A program made the translations under genes and the position numbers. A DNA stretch of 64,000 nucleotides from Batkoa obscura (lineage: Eukaryota > Entomophthoromycota > Entomophthoromycetes > Entomophthorales > Batkoaceae). Positions within the stretch are counted from its first letter, which is position 1. Every line of letters starts with the position of its first letter. The notes beneath the pieces are model-generated. The model made no database searches, had not been told where the DNA came from, and worked only from the letters and a program-made list of their open reading frames with translations. The stretch is taken from the NCBI GenBank assembly GCA_030770535.1, contig JASVEC010000006.1, positions 682,001 through 746,000 of the forward strand, given 5' to 3'. Positions 22,582 to 35,173 of this stretch are shown piece by piece.

Positions 22582-25500
22582 ATGAATACAGCAGACTTAT
22601 TAAATGAAGATATTGATTTGGATTATTATTCAAGACAAATGTAACTTCCAATACTTGCTTTTAAATAATAACAATATTTATTTTTCTATTAAAGTTATGT
22701 CTATGGACTTGAAGGTCAAAAAAAATTAGCTACAAGTAAAGTATTAATAGTTGGTTTAAACGGACTTGGTTTAGAAGTAGCTAAAAATTTGATATTATCT
22801 GGAGTGGGTAGTGTTTCTATATTTGATGATAAACGAGCTGCTATTGATGATTTGAGTTCACAAGTAAGTTTTCTATGGAAGAGCTATTAATAGTAAAATG
22901 AAAGATTTGATTTGACTTATATAATATTAGTATTTTTTAACGGAAGAAGATGTTGGAAAATTTAGAGCCCAATGTTCCATTGATAAATTAAAACAACTAA
23001 ATCCAAGGGTTAGGGTTAATTTGCTAGATAAAGAACCAGAGAATAAAGATTTGGAAGATTATCAAGTGATTTATAGTTATTATAAAAACTATAATAATTT
23101 ATTGATTATTTTATTTTATTTTATAGAGTGTAATATTAAGTGAAGTAACATTAGATAAACAAATTTATTTTAATGAACACTGCCATGCTCATAATATTCA
23201 ATTTATTAATGTCGATGTCCATGGTTTATTTGGGTAAGTCTATATTATGCAAATAAGTCCAAATTCAAGTTTATTAATATATTTTTTATTATAACAAAGT
23301 CAATTATTTGTTGATTTTGGACCCGAATTTATTACCCATGATAAAGATGGAGAGCCTCTTGAAAAAGGATTAATTGAAAATATTAGTAAAGTAAATATAA
23401 AAACGATAAATTATTAAATTATTATTATTATATTATTATTATTGTGTTATAACAATAGAATAACAATAATTATATTAAATTGTAATATTTTTATTTTTTA
23501 GGGAGATGACGGAATCGTGTTATGTTTAGAAGAAAATCGACATAATTTAATGGATGATGATTTAGTACAAATTCGAGATGTACAAGGAATGATTGAATTA
23601 AATGATATTTCAAGTTTAAAAATCAAAGTTCATTCCCCATTTGAATTTAGTATTGGAAATACTAATAATTATTCAGATTATATATCTGATGGATCATTTA
23701 TTCAAATTAAACAAGCAATTAAAATAGAATTTGTAAATAAGTTTATTATTATTATTTAACATATTTCTATAGAATAGTTAACTTATTATTTTTTATTTAT
23801 TTAGAAAAGTTTAAAACAAAATTTAAAGAAACCCAATTTATTGATTAATGAAGATTATTTAAAAGAAAAACATATTAATCTTCATATCGCTTTTTATGGA
23901 TTAAATTGTTTTATTCAATCTCATTTAGAAGTTAAAGATGATATCAAAGGGTTAGAAGATTATTTAAATATTTGTATTAAATTCAAAGAAGAAAATTTTA
24001 ATGAAGTAAATATTATTATTTTATATTATTATCATTTCAAATAATTTTATTAATCTATTTTTTATTTTAAAATAGATTAAATTAAATTATGATTTATTAA
24101 ATAAGGTATTTCATCAATCTCAACTTAATTTAATGCCCATGGCCGCTCTATTTGGTGGTTTAGCTGCTCAAGAAGCTATTAAAGTAAGTGAATTAATTCT
24201 AATTGAAAAATATTAATACTTATAATCTGCTTTTATATTTACTTTTATATTTAATAGGGATTAATTTGTAAATTTACGCCTATTAATCAATTATTTTATT
24301 TTGATTCTATTCATCAATTAATTGATAATAATGATAATTTCAATGAAAATGATATGGAAGATATAAACATTGGAGAGGTAAATAATAGTAATATATAATA
24401 GGGAATATATTAAATTTATATATATATATAATATATAATATATCAATATTAGGAATTAGAAAATAGATATTCATCCCAGATCAAATTATTAGGAAAAGAA
24501 ATACAAAGTAAATTAAATAAAGAAAGTGTATTTTTAGTTGGTATGGGAGCAATTGGTAATGAGATATTAAAAAATTTAGTAATGATGGGAGTTGGAAGTG
24601 AAGGACAATTACATATTACCGATTCTGATATAATTGAAAAATCAAATTTAAATCGACAATTATTAACACAAGAAAAAGATATTAGTTTTAATAAATCAAT
24701 AATTGCATGTCAATCTATATTAAATATTAATCAAAATTATCAAGGCCATTTAAAAGCATACAATTTAAAATTAGATAATAATTTAATGAGTGAAATGGAA
24801 TTTAATGATTTATTTTATTCAAAATTAAATGTTGTATTTAGTAATTTAGATAATATGAAAACTAGAAGATTTTTAGATAATAAATGTGTCAATCATTTAT
24901 TGCCTATGTTGGATTCAGCTACTTTAGGTAGTTTAGTTATAATATAGTATTTTATAATATAATATTTTATAATATTTTATTAGGTAATAAAGGAAGTACA
25001 CAATTAATTTTACCTAATTTATCAGAATCATTTTCTTATTCTTCGGATCCAATTTCAAAAAGTATACCAATGTGTACATTAAAACATTTCCCGTATCAAA
25101 TTGAACATACAATTCAAGTAAAATAACAAATTAATTTAATTAATTATTATAAATTAAATATTAATAATTTATTAATAGTGGGCTAAAGATTTATATAAAG
25201 AAAAGTATCAACAAAATATTAATTATTGTCGAGGATATTTAAAAGATGAAAAATATATTATGAAAATGAAAAGTAAAAAAAATATAAGTAAACAAATGAT
25301 TATGGTATTAAATGAATATTTAAATACATTTTTACCAAAAAATTATTTGGATTGTATTAAATGGGCACGATCTTTATTTCAAGATTTATTTGTTAATCAA
25401 ATTAAACAATTATTATTTAATTTTCCAATGGATGCTTTAAGTTCAGATAATAAATCAAAGTTTTGGAATCCACCAAAAAAATGTCCTACTCCTCTTCATT

Positions 25501-26746
25501 TTACAATTCATAATGTAAGCTATTTTATATATTTTATTTTATTAATATTTAATAATTTTTTTTTAGGATTTACATATTAATTTTATAATTGATACAGCTC
25601 AGTTATTTGCTCATACGTTTAAAATTGAAGGTAATATAAAATTTAAATAATAATATTTTGATAATAATATTTTGATAATAATATTTTATTAGTAATAAAA
25701 GATGAAGATCAAATTATCCAATATTTAAAAACTATTCAATTACCTGAATTTATACCAGATGAAAATAAAGCCATTCAAATCAATGATAATGAACCAATTA
25801 ATGAGACTACCAATGAGCAAGAATTAATTCAATTAATTGAACAATTACCAAATAATAAACAATTAACTGAAGTAAAACCTATTGTATCTCAATTTTCATT
25901 GGTAATTTATTAACAATTGTGTATTAAATAATTCCGTTACTAATTTGTTTCTTAATTTTAGGATAAAACTAATTTAGCTACTAATTTTATAACCTCTACA
26001 TCGAATTTAAGAGCATTAAATTATGGCATTAATATTTTAGATAAATATCAAACAATTGAAATTGCATCAGATGTATTACCAGCCACTATTACAACTACAA
26101 CTATATCAGCAGCTTTATCTTGTTTAGAGTATTTAAAATTAATTAATAATAATAAGAAAGAAAATTATCGAAATTATTATTTTAATACTAATTTATCACT
26201 ATTTACTTATTCTCAGCCTAAATCACCAATAGAATTTAAGGTAATTTTATGAATTAATAATATTTTTAATAATAATTTATTTTTTTTATATTTAATTTAG
26301 TATTTAAATACTACTTTTACTGAATGGGATCGATTTGAAATGAAAGATATGAAATTAAACGATTTTTTAATCGAATTTCAAAATCAATATAAAATTATAT
26401 TAACTATGATAACTTCAGGATCCTCTTCTCTTTATATGAAACATTCTAAAAAAGAAGATCGATTGGAAATGAGGTAAGTTAAGATATTAATATATTATAT
26501 TAAAGGTTATAAGTCAATAACTAATAATTAATTTTATTTTTTTAGTTTAAAAAAGATTTATGAATTAGTTACCAAAAAAACAATATCAGATAAAGTTAAA
26601 TATCTCACTTTACAAGTGATGGGAATGTCCGAAGAGGAGGAATATTTGGATGTAAATAGTTATTTATATTTATTTGTTGATTATTTATTTATAAAAATAC
26701 AATTTTGTTTTTTTAGGAATTACCAGCGATTAGATTAGAGATTTAA
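22582..26746 (+). CDS. UBA1: Ubiquitin-activating enzyme E1
   Basis: About 18 exons separated by 17 short introns (first 22641-22694) give roughly 1000 residues. The start [31 protein letters not shown] and [22 protein letters not shown] form the inactive adenylation half; VQGMIELN with [13 protein letters not shown] belongs to the first catalytic-cysteine half domain; [13 protein letters not shown] closes that half. The active adenylation half has [36 protein letters not shown] and SNLDNMKTR. The catalytic Cys sits in [21 protein letters not shown] (about 25070). [22 protein letters not shown] and the C-terminal [18 protein letters not shown] ubiquitin-fold domain follow. It charges ubiquitin with ATP and passes it to E2s. 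The order with SIPxCTL and WDRFE marks UBA1, not the SUMO or NEDD8 E1s. Asn-rich, somewhat diverged, but all motifs are present. Confidence 0.92.
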
Positions 26747-27530
26747 AACAAATGAGTTAAAAACTTGAGAATTTTTTTAAATAAAGTTTTATCAAATAAG
26801 TGTAATATTAATCCTATCATAATTAATTAGTTTAATTAAAGTAGTAGAGGAATTTTTTAATATTAAAAATCAATATTAATAATAAATCGAATATTTAATA
26901 TTTAATATTAGTTAATAAGGTCCTAAATTATTAGATGCTTGATTTCAAATGCTTTAAGTGGTGAATTAGTTTTACGATGTCATAAATTTTTTTTGATTTA
27001 AAACACCTTTGATTGTAGATTATGATACTGCTGTTAAATAATAAATAATTTAATATGAGTATTATTTGTATTGATTTTTTATTTGTTTGTCAACTCTAAT
27101 GACTTTCATTACTTTAAAACACTATCAAATTTAATAAAAAATCTAAATAATTAAATAAAAATTAAAAGTATGTTCAATCATTAAATCTTTATTTTTAATT
27201 TTTTTAATTTTTTTTAAAATATGGGAATGTCTTTTTTTGTTAAAAAATCTATTACTGTTTTTTTTATCTAATAGCACTCAAAAAATAAAAATAAAAATCT
27301 TAAAAAATCTTTTATTATTATACAGAAATTTTAATTTTTCAGCTAAGCTCCTATTTAATATCTTAATTACTCCTTTAGCAAGCAATTTGCTGCAAATTAC
27401 TAATATGTCCTTAGTGATCATTCTTTTTAATTCTCAACTGCTATTGTATATAAATATTTTTAAGTGTATAAGATTATAATATATTATTATTATTATATTT
27501 AATTTTTTAATAGTTGTTTTAAATTATTGC
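26747..27530. other. Intergenic, no gene seen
   Basis: AT-rich 3' flank of UBA1. Short open frames (for example 27237-27479) consist of Leu/Asn/Lys/Ile-rich text and show no conserved pattern. Confidence 0.4.
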
Positions 27531-28050
27531 TATGAAAGTTGGTACTCAGTGATTAGAGTTGGAAGCAGCTCTTGCTTGATTAACTAGCCTTGAGTCGAAC
27601 GGTCTTAGTTTATGTAACTAAGATAGACTTAAATTAGTAAGAATAATATGCAATAGGCTATGAACTATATAAAACAAATAGAATAGATAATACTACTGTA
27701 AAATCTACATAAGATATTGTCAGAAAGACTTAGTGGCTTTATTAATGGTAAGATATCAGGGAATAATTCAATTAAAAAGCCTTGATTTGTCATGTTGAAG
27801 AATCTCTTTTATACTCCAACTTGGTGGCTATATGTAAGGGGCATAATAATAGTTATTCCTTATTACAATTGTCAAGTATGGGCATCAAAACGTAGACAGT
27901 AAGTTCTTTGCAATTAGGCAATAGAAATTCTCGCAGTAAATGTAAATGAGGAACTCTAAATTGACTACAAGACCACAACTAGTTTTGTAAACAAGTTAAA
28001 TGATTATTATGTTATAATTGATCCGAGAGCTGATGAAGCAATATTTTACA
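27531..28050 (+). mobile_element. Solo LTR-like element (fossil), copy 1
   Basis: 520 bp block flanked by the direct repeat TTGC (27527-27530 and 28051-28054), as expected of a 4-bp target duplication. Its right end is CA and its left end corresponds to the TG end of the copy at 47515-47978, which it matches in inverted orientation over nearly its whole length. No internal coding region or second LTR is seen next to it, so it is best read as a solo LTR of an LTR retrotransposon; 4-5 bp duplications fit Ty3/Gypsy or Ty1/Copia. It looks moderately old, and about 50 bp longer than copy 2. Strand is arbitrary. Confidence 0.65.
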
Positions 28051-28054
28051 TTGC

Positions 28055-28559
28055 TAAATGTATAGTTTTTAGCCTATTATAATTAAAAAAAACTAATTAT
28101 AAAAATATAGATATATTTATTAAAAACATTTTATTTTGATTATATTTAATTAAATATTTATAAATATTATGAAAATTTAAAATATAAAGAATAAAATTTT
28201 ACAAAATCTTAATAAAATTAAAATTATTATAAAGCAGTTTTATTTTAATTATTATTTTATAATATGTTTTTCAAACTATTTATTTGTTATTTGAATTTTT
28301 TAATATTATATAAAAATGCTTATTTGAATTTAAAATAAATGATTTTATTTTAAAAATAATTTTATTTTAATTGATTTAATTATTATTAATTAAACAAACA
28401 TAGCTTTATAAATATAATTTATAAAAAACATATTATTTATTTTAATTTTTAATATTTATTCATATTATGATTTAATATTCTAGTTTTAAATTATTATTAT
28501 ACTTTACAAAAAATTTAAAAATTAAAAATTATACTTAATCTGTTTTATATTAACTGTTA
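28055..28559. other. Extremely AT-rich spacer
   Basis: Nearly pure A/T text with no gene recognised. Confidence 0.5.
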
Positions 28560-28665
28560 TATGGGGATGTATTTTTTTGTTTAAGAATTTTACTAACAAT
28601 TTTTCCGCTCAAATAGCGCTCAAAAAATGGAAAAAATAATGAAACCAAAAAAAAATATCCCCATA
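28560..28665 (-). mobile_element. MITE copy 5 (reverse orientation)
   Basis: TATGGGGATGTATTTTTTTG ... CCAAAAAAAAATATCCCCATA-type end; one of the best-preserved copies, with both TIRs almost perfect and TA on each side. Confidence 0.9.
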
Positions 28666-29118
28666 TTTTTCCTGCACTTTTAGCTAAAGGTATGATAGTT
28701 GATATGAAGCAGACCAACTAAATACTTATTCACTAGTTTAGAATATCAATAAATTGATTTAATAATACAATAAAATTATTAAATCAAAGTATCAATATAA
28801 TAAAATTATCTTTTAGCACGGAAATGAATTGTACAATAATAAAATTTATAGTTCTTAGTATCCTGGGTCAACTTTAGGTTAGTTTAAAAAGCTTGGTTCA
28901 AATTCTGTCCAATTTTGATTTTAGCAAAAATTGTAAATTAAACACCAAGTGTACCAAAATATTTGTATTTTGCTTATTAAAACAACCCATAATAGGACGT
29001 TTTTGTTCAGTTTTACTTAATGGTTTTTAAAAAATTTGCGCTAAATAAGAAATGGACAAAAAGTGAAATTGTAAAATTTTATTTTTAAATCAAGATTCTA
29101 AACTCACCCCTTTGAAGT
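28666..29118. other. Intergenic, no gene seen
   Basis: AT-rich text between MITE copy 5 and the MscL pseudogene; no gene recognised. Confidence 0.4.
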
Positions 29119-29880
29119 TTAAATATTAACTCTAATTGTTTCATTATTAACCATAGTATCAATCAAGTTCTCTAAAGCAAGTTTTTACTGTTTCAATAAC
29201 CTTTTTTTCGTTAAAACTTCAATATTATATTCAACCATTTGGTAAGTTTTAATCAACCAAAATAATATAAACGCTACTATAAGAAGTTTTAGCAACAGCA
29301 TTACAAAATAACTAAAGTTAATGGTACTAAAAAAAGTTATAATTTAACTTGAAGCTACTATCTGATTATTTACATAGCTCCATCTTCTAATGCTTGTTTA
29401 ACTGAACTATAACGTTCATTTGAAGCCCCTCCTTCAATGTTATAGACATATTTTCAAAACCAGCATCTAAAAAAATGGATAAATTTTAGATTGTATAAAT
29501 TAAATGATTTTGCCAGCAATTAAAAGACCCAAGGGTGGGGTTGAAATATCAGTAACAAAAGAGTTTATAGCATCAGTAAAAGTGGTACCAATAATTATAC
29601 CTTTTAGAAAATGTTAAATTCTTTCTGTACTTAACAAAAAGTAGATTTACCTACACTTAAAGAAATTATGTCCAAAATGAACATCAAATTCACAAGATTG
29701 GACCAGAAAGTTGTTATAATATTTTCAAAATCAGTTTCAAATCCATTTTCTTCAACATTATTATTTTGTGAATTAATTTCACTGATACTGAAATATGAAT
29801 TAGTTTCGTTTGACAAATTTCTATTTTTATTTAATCTTCTACATAATACATAAATTACTTTACTATTGAAAGTTAGACTA
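29119..29880 (-). pseudogene. Decayed large-conductance mechanosensitive channel (MscL)
   Basis: Read on the minus strand. The first part (29816-29640) encodes NETNSYFSISEINSQ and then DFENIITTFWSNLVNLMFILDIISLSVG; after a short intron, GIIIGTTFTDAINSFVTDISTPPLGLLIAGK (29600-29510) is a clear MscL first helix and loop. Farther on, EGGASNERYSSVKQALEDGAM and, past another short intron, TINFSYFVMLLLKLLIVAFILFWLI form the second helix. MscL opens on membrane tension and releases solutes. The paralogue starting at 63668 has an ATG where this copy has none; this copy also shows a frame change before EGG and an in-frame stop in the C-terminal tail. It is thus a dead duplicate of a eukaryotic MscL gene. 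Confidence 0.8.
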
Positions 29881-30091
29881 ATTGCTCTGATTCACTTGAC
29901 TTTGTGTTGTTTTAAAACAACTGTTCAATAATGTTTAAAATTTGGCTAAAGATCAATTTTGAATATATAAGGATGCGATATTGTAGTTACATATTGGATC
30001 CGAAATTGATATTAATATTAACAAATACTTTATAACAAGAACAATCAGATTTATTGTAGTTCATAATTTGATTACATATATGAAATATCTA

Positions 30092-30737
30092 TTACTTTAT
30101 TATTTGACCATGTTCATTTAAATTTAAACCCATCAAACAGTTGTAAAATTTCTTTTTTAGCATTATCTGGGGAATCTAAAAAATTTAATAATAGTAATGA
30201 AATAAAAAAATAAGCTTACCAGAGCCATGAAACGAATTTCTAGTATCTGTAATACCAAAGTGTGCCCTTAAAGTAGTAGGATCTGACAATATAGCTCTAT
30301 AAAAAAAGTTGTAAACTATTTAATTTGATATTAAAATAGCTAACCTATCAGGTCTTGTATTGCCGATCATCTTTCTCCAAGTTGTAATTACTTGATCTCC
30401 TTCTAACACTAGTGCAAGAAAAGGGGCGCTATATTTGATTAAATCATCAAAAACGATAGTGTTTTATAAATTACCTAGCCATATAACTTGTCAATCTATC
30501 GTAAAAAAATTTCCCATCATGTTCTTTATAAAAAGACTTTGCTTTATCTATACTCCAATAAACCTCTTTTTTTGAAACAATTTTAATATCATCTCTACTG
30601 TTGATGGTATCCAATACTTTCTCAACATTTTTTGGTTGGTTGTATAAATCTGGTTTTATTAAGGCTAAGGTATAAAGTGACCTTAAAGTGAGTTTTAGCT
30701 TACTATATTTTATATAGTTTAAGGCGATCATATTCAA
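30092..30737 (-). CDS. Nucleoside diphosphate kinase, NME6 type
   Basis: Four exons on the minus strand, ATG at 30737, stop TAA 30092-30094. A basic, hydrophobic leader (MNMIALNYIKYSKLKLTLRSLY) suggests import into mitochondria. TLALIKPDLY begins the catalytic domain; FYKEHDGKFFYDRLTSYMASAPFLALVLEG and WRKMIGNTRPDRA follow; the active-site His is in DTRNSFHGSDSPDNAKKEI. The pattern FFYxRL...WRxxxGxTR and DTRNxxHGSDS is that of NME6 rather than cytosolic YNK1. NDP kinases move the gamma-phosphate between nucleotides through a phospho-His. Introns break after YMA(S), RPD(R) and HGS. It diverges from the mitochondrial TypA gene with 110 bp between start codons, so the two probably share a control region. 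Confidence 0.88.
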
Positions 30738-30847
30738 TTAAAAACCTTTTAAGGATTCTATATTTGATATTATTTAATTGGCTTAAATTGAAAAATTCTG
30801 GGATAAAACCACAAAAATCGAAAGTTAATTTGAAATTATCTTTTAGA
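30738..30847. promoter_or_regulatory. Bidirectional intergenic promoter, NME6-type/TypA
   Basis: The 110 bp between the two divergent start codons must hold both 5' UTRs and both core promoters. No specific factor site was assigned. Confidence 0.5.
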
Positions 30848-32948
30848 ATGAAGTTAATAAATAGATTAAATAGAATAAACTTAATTAAAAGTATAAAGAT
30901 TAACAAGAGTATCATTGGTACCCAAAATGTATTTACAAAACTCGCTTTAAACAACACGGTAAATAGAGTCTTCAATAGATCACTTCATTCTTCAATTTTT
31001 AATTTCAGTTCAGCGGCTGAGGCTGTTAAAGCGGATGAATTAAACACTAAAGTCGAAGATATGTTTTCACAAGAAAAAATTAGAAACTTGGCTATTATAG
31101 GTATTACACTATTACTTTAATTCGACCTTTCTTATTTCTTGATTAGCTCATGTTGATCATGGTAAAACCACCTTAGTAGATTGTTTATTAAAGCAATCTG
31201 GTACTTTATCCACTATTCAAAGCGGCGGTACAAGAGTCATGGATAACAATGAATTAGAAAGAGAGAGAGGAATTACTATCTTATCAAAATGCACAAGTTT
31301 AGTTTATAAAGGTAATAGAATTAACATTGTCGATACCCCTGGGCACGCCGATTTTGGGGGCGAAGTAGAGAGAATCTTAACTATGGTAGACGGAGTAGTA
31401 TTGATTGTTGATGCTACTGAAGGTCCAATGGCACAAACTAAGTTTGTTTTACAAAAGGCTTTAAAGAGAGGTTTAAAGCCATTAGTAGTCTTTAATAAAG
31501 TTGATAGACCTACTTCTAGACCCGAAGAAGTAGATTCCGAGTTATTGGACCTCTTCTCTTTGTTAGGGGCTAGCGATGACCAACTTGATTATCCAATTTT
31601 ATATGCTTCAGCTAAAGAAGGATGGGCCACTAAAGATATTGGTGCTGATAAATCAGATGGAATGAAACCTCTTTTAGATACCTTTTTAGAGTTTATACCA
31701 AAGCCCGAAGGTGATAGAAGTGCGCCATTTAAAATGCTTGTTACGCAGCTAGAATCAAACACGTTCTTAGGAAAATGCTACCTCGGTCGTATTAATAGTG
31801 GTAAAATTAAGGTTGGAGATCCTATCCGTTCTTTAAATGAAGAAGGAAAAGTAGTCGAGGAGAATAGAATTACTAAAATCTTTTTACAAGTTGGGTTAGA
31901 AAAAATCGTAGTGGAAGAAGCTGGTGCTGGTGATATTGTATCTATTGCTGGTATCACTAACGCTGGTGTTAATACTACTTTATGTGATCCAAATATCGAT
32001 ACTCCATTACCTAGCCATAAAGTAGATCCACCAACTGTTTCTATGGTGTTCTCAGTTAATAACTCCCCCTTAGCTGGTACTGAAGGCAAGTTATTGACAT
32101 CAACAGTCATTGGAAATAGATTATTGAAAGAAGCTGAAACAAACGTTGCGCTTCAAATTGTTTCACAAGGCTCATCTAGCTTTGAAGTACGTGGAAGAGG
32201 TGAACTTCAATTAGGTGTTTTAATTGAAACAATGAGAAGAGAAGGTTTTGAATTGGGTATTTCCCCACCAAGGGTAGTGTTCCAAAGAGGTGAGAAAAAA
32301 GACGATATCCTTGAGCCAATCGAAGAAGTAACAATTGATGTAGAACATGAATTTACTGGAATAGTAATTGAGAAATTATCTAAACGTAAAGGGGAGCTTA
32401 AATCCTTCATTGAATTTGGAGATAAAGCAAGATTAATTTTACATGTTCCTACTAGAGGATTATTAGGTTATTCTGCTGAATTTAAAAACGACACTCATGG
32501 TCAAGGTACTTTAAATCACATCTTTTATGAATATCAGGGCTATAAGGGACCTTTGGATAAAATACGTAAAGGAAGTTTGTTATCGACTGCTAAAGGAGAA
32601 GTAACTTCTTATGCAGCTAACTTAATGGAACCAAGAGGTAAATTATTTGTGACACCAGGTATGCAAGTATATCCTGGTATGGTTGTTGGAGAATATAACA
32701 AAGATGATGGAGATTTAGAAGTTAACCCAGCAAGAACTAAAGCAGTAAATAATATGCGTACTGTAATGAAAGATGAGAATATTAAGCTTACAGCGGTAAA
32801 ACCAATGAGTTTGGAAGAGGTAATTGCTTATGTTGCCCCTGATGAAATTATTGAAGTAACACCCAAATCAATTCGATTAAGAAAGAAAGAGCTTGATCCA
32901 TCTAAAAGAAAACAAGCAGCCAAACAACTATTATCTCAATTTATGTGA
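30848..32948 (+). CDS. TypA/BipA-family translational GTPase, mitochondrial
   Basis: Two exons (30848-31100 and 31147-32948, intron 46 nt). The first ~65 residues are rich in Lys, Arg, Asn and Ser with no acidic residues, a mitochondrial presequence. G motifs: IAHVDHGKTT (G1), RGITI (G2), DTPGHADFGGEVERIL (G3), NKVD (G4), ASAKEGW (G5). Further TypA marks are RVMDNNELERERGITI, FDPLT-like domain 2, RGRGELQLGVLIETMRREGFEL and the TRGLLGYSAEF segment of the C-terminal domain. Bacterial TypA/BipA is a ribosome-associated GTPase needed in stress and for large-subunit assembly; the organelle form is inferred to serve mitoribosomes. It is not LepA/GUF1, which lacks the TRGLLGY and DGWA-type signatures. 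The coding sequence is GC-richer and better conserved than its neighbours. Stop TGA 32946-32948. Confidence 0.93.
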
Positions 32949-33053
32949 TTTTAATATTAATAAACTTAGATCTTTATTTTGTTATTTAAAGAAGTGTATA
33001 AAATTAAGTATTAAATAAAGAATAATAGTTTTATGATTAATTTATTAAATAGA

Positions 33054-34370
33054 TTAAAAAGACTTGTTTGGATTTATTTTTAAATCATCTTCAATATTGA
33101 CTCTATTAGTTGTAAATAATGTGGTATGAAAATCCATTACATTTATCGCTTGATTATAATTATTTGGGTATGCCCAAACAATTTCATACAAATAGTTTGG
33201 TGGTCGTAATGCTCTTTTTTTCCTTCTGTATCGTATATAATAGTATGCAATAGCTAATATTAATATAGTAACGCCAGATATTGTACAGCCTAATATAATG
33301 TCTAATCTTAACTCATTGGTCTCTAACTTGGGTAAATCTTGAACTAATTTTTGAGTTCCTATATTAATAAATTGCATCTTATCATTCAATCCATTATTAT
33401 TGTAACCAAATGAATAAACTAAATGAGAGTTATAACTTTTTAAACAACCTGCAAATGCAGGTTTATATCCATCAATCATTATACTCTCCCAAGTCCAGGT
33501 CGTTGTATCTAAAATGTAAACTGAGTTTTCATCGATTACCTTCTTACTATCTACATCATTAGTACCGCCTAATAAATAAAGCTTATCATTAAGTAAAAAA
33601 GTTGAATGTCCAACTCTTTCACTTGGAAACGTGCCTTTTGCTGTAATATTTGACCATTTAGAAGCTGAATAATCGAATTTCATTATAGTATTAAATTCTA
33701 AAAACTCTCCAGTAGTATATCCATAACCACCTAAGATATAAATATTGCCATCTTTAGAAAAAGAAGAATGTCCAGCTAAAAAAATACTGTCAGCTGATTC
33801 AATAGGAACCAAAAAATCTTTAAGTGTATCATAATAATCTCCAGTTTTGAGAACTACTTCTTCATCCTTGACTTTGGCTAAGCCGCCATACACAAACATG
33901 TTCTTTTTATTATTATCTAAGAAACTGGCACTTGCAAAATAGGGCATGTAAGAGTATTTTTTATTATTATAATCTAATTGTAAAGGTTCATTGTCATTGT
34001 TTTTCCAAGTATTAGTTTTAATATCATAAATCTTGATCGGAGATTCCACTCTTGCTCTGTAACCACCAACTAAATATAACTTTTGGTCGTTACCTAAAAA
34101 TGAAGGATATTTTCCGGAAAAGTCAATGTCTTTTTGGATTATTTGCCATTTGCTTTTTTTTTCTGCTTGACTAATACCTTCCTTTAAATTGATTTTTATA
34201 AACTCCTTGTTTTCAACGTATATATCTAAATTTGTCCCTGTTTTTCCTCCACTTATATAATACAAATCATCATTTACTAGCTCGCATCCTCCTCCAACAT
34301 ACATTAAGTCATCTTCAAATAAAGCAACAGCGCTTTCTATAAATAATACTAGATAGGTTAGGAGTTGCAT
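33054..34370 (-). CDS. Kelch-repeat type-I membrane protein
   Basis: Single open frame of 438 residues, convergent with TypA (105 bp apart). A signal peptide (MQLLTYLVLFIESAVALF) leads to an extracellular beta-propeller with kelch blades: KLYLVGGYRARVESPIKIYD, FVYGGLAKVKDEEV, NIYILGGYGYTTGEFLEFNT, ERVGHSTFLLNDKLYLLGG, SVYILDTTTWTWESI. A transmembrane helix lies at about 356-379 (IILGCTISGVTILILAIAYY), followed by a basic stop-transfer (RYRRKKR) and a 55-residue cytoplasmic tail. Galactose-oxidase-like propeller fold without the copper-ligand pattern, so binding rather than catalysis is expected. Ligand unknown. Such signal-kelch-TM proteins are common in early-diverging fungi. Confidence 0.85.
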   Translation of the reverse strand: MQLLTYLVLFIESAVALFEDDLMYVGGGCELVNDDLYYISGGKTGTNLDIYVENKEFIKINLKEGISQAEKKSKWQIIQKDIDFSGKYPSFLGNDQKLYLVGGYRARVESPIKIYDIKTNTWKNNDNEPLQLDYNNKKYSYMPYFASASFLDNNKKNMFVYGGLAKVKDEEVVLKTGDYYDTLKDFLVPIESADSIFLAGHSSFSKDGNIYILGGYGYTTGEFLEFNTIMKFDYSASKWSNITAKGTFPSERVGHSTFLLNDKLYLLGGTNDVDSKKVIDENSVYILDTTTWTWESIMIDGYKPAFAGCLKSYNSHLVYSFGYNNNGLNDKMQFINIGTQKLVQDLPKLETNELRLDIILGCTISGVTILILAIAYYYIRYRRKKRALRPPNYLYEIVWAYPNNYNQAINVMDFHTTLFTTNRVNIEDDLKINPNKSF

Positions 34371-35173
34371 TTCAAGTATAAAAAATCATAGAATTGTTTT
34401 ATATTCTTAAATAAGGAGTGACCTTATTTTTTTTGGGATGGAATTTTAGTTCCCTACTCCATTGAAGTGTAAGAAATAAGAAAATAATTCCTTAATTAAG
34501 AATACTCAGTAATAAATTCAAAAGGATACAAAAGTATTTTTTATATTAATTCAACTGATTTTTAAAGTTTAAGCTTAAGAGTGAACAAACCTTTTCAAAG
34601 AGAAAAACATTCCTACATACCTATCTGATATCTATCCTTCTTATAAAGGCCAATAAACTTATAAACATGAACAATTTGGAATAAATGAAAAACTAAAAAG
34701 AGTTTATCGTATCCTTTAACGAAACGCTCCTAATTTAAGGAAAACAATATGGAATGCCTTTATTCCACATTTCATCTACTTTCTAAACAATTTAAAATTT
34801 AAAGTAATATTAGTTAAAATCTTAAACAAAAATATGTATTGTATATTAGATTTAATGGCCAAAATAGAAAATTAGAACCTATAAGGATAGCATCAAAGTC
34901 ACTTAATGTTCAGCCCACTTTGCTGTGATGTTTTTTTATACTGATCATTTGAGATTTCAGTCCAATTAGTTTGGCAATCAGGCTTTTGATATTCTAGTAC
35001 TTTGTACGATACAGTATAAACAATCAATTATATCATTTAGTTCAGATATTATACATATTTAACAAAAATAAAGAAAAAATTCTGGAAATGAGATTAATAA
35101 ACATTAAAAATAAAAATAAAAATAAAAATAAAAACTTCTTTTCAAGGTTTTATATAAAGATAATAAAAGATGA
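34371..35173. other. Intergenic, no gene seen
   Basis: AT-rich 5' flank of the kelch gene and 3' flank of the next gene; includes a short (AAATAA)n run at about 35104-35132. A U12-like word, GTATCCTTTAAC near 34711, lies outside any exon. Confidence 0.45.

Noticed and set aside
22582-26746. SUMO- or NEDD8-type E1 (UBA2/UBA3)
   Set aside because: The protein holds both adenylation halves in one chain, the [11 protein letters not shown] catalytic block and the WDRFE ubiquitin-fold end, which mark UBA1.
27531-28050. Internal coding region of a retroelement next to the LTR
   Set aside because: No reverse transcriptase, integrase or protease pattern was seen on either side within several kb, so only a solo LTR is claimed.
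29200-29880. Plus-strand frame 29668-29853 as a gene
   Set aside because: It is the mirror of the MscL exon on the minus strand and has no pattern of its own.
30848-32948. LepA/GUF1 elongation factor 4
   Set aside because: RVMDNNELERERGITI, TMVDGVVLIVDATEGPMAQTKFVLQKAL and TRGLLGY are TypA signatures; LepA differs at all three.
34700-34730. U12-like donor GTATCCTTTAAC
   Set aside because: It lies in an intergenic stretch with no exon next to it and no matching branch site and acceptor in a gene context.
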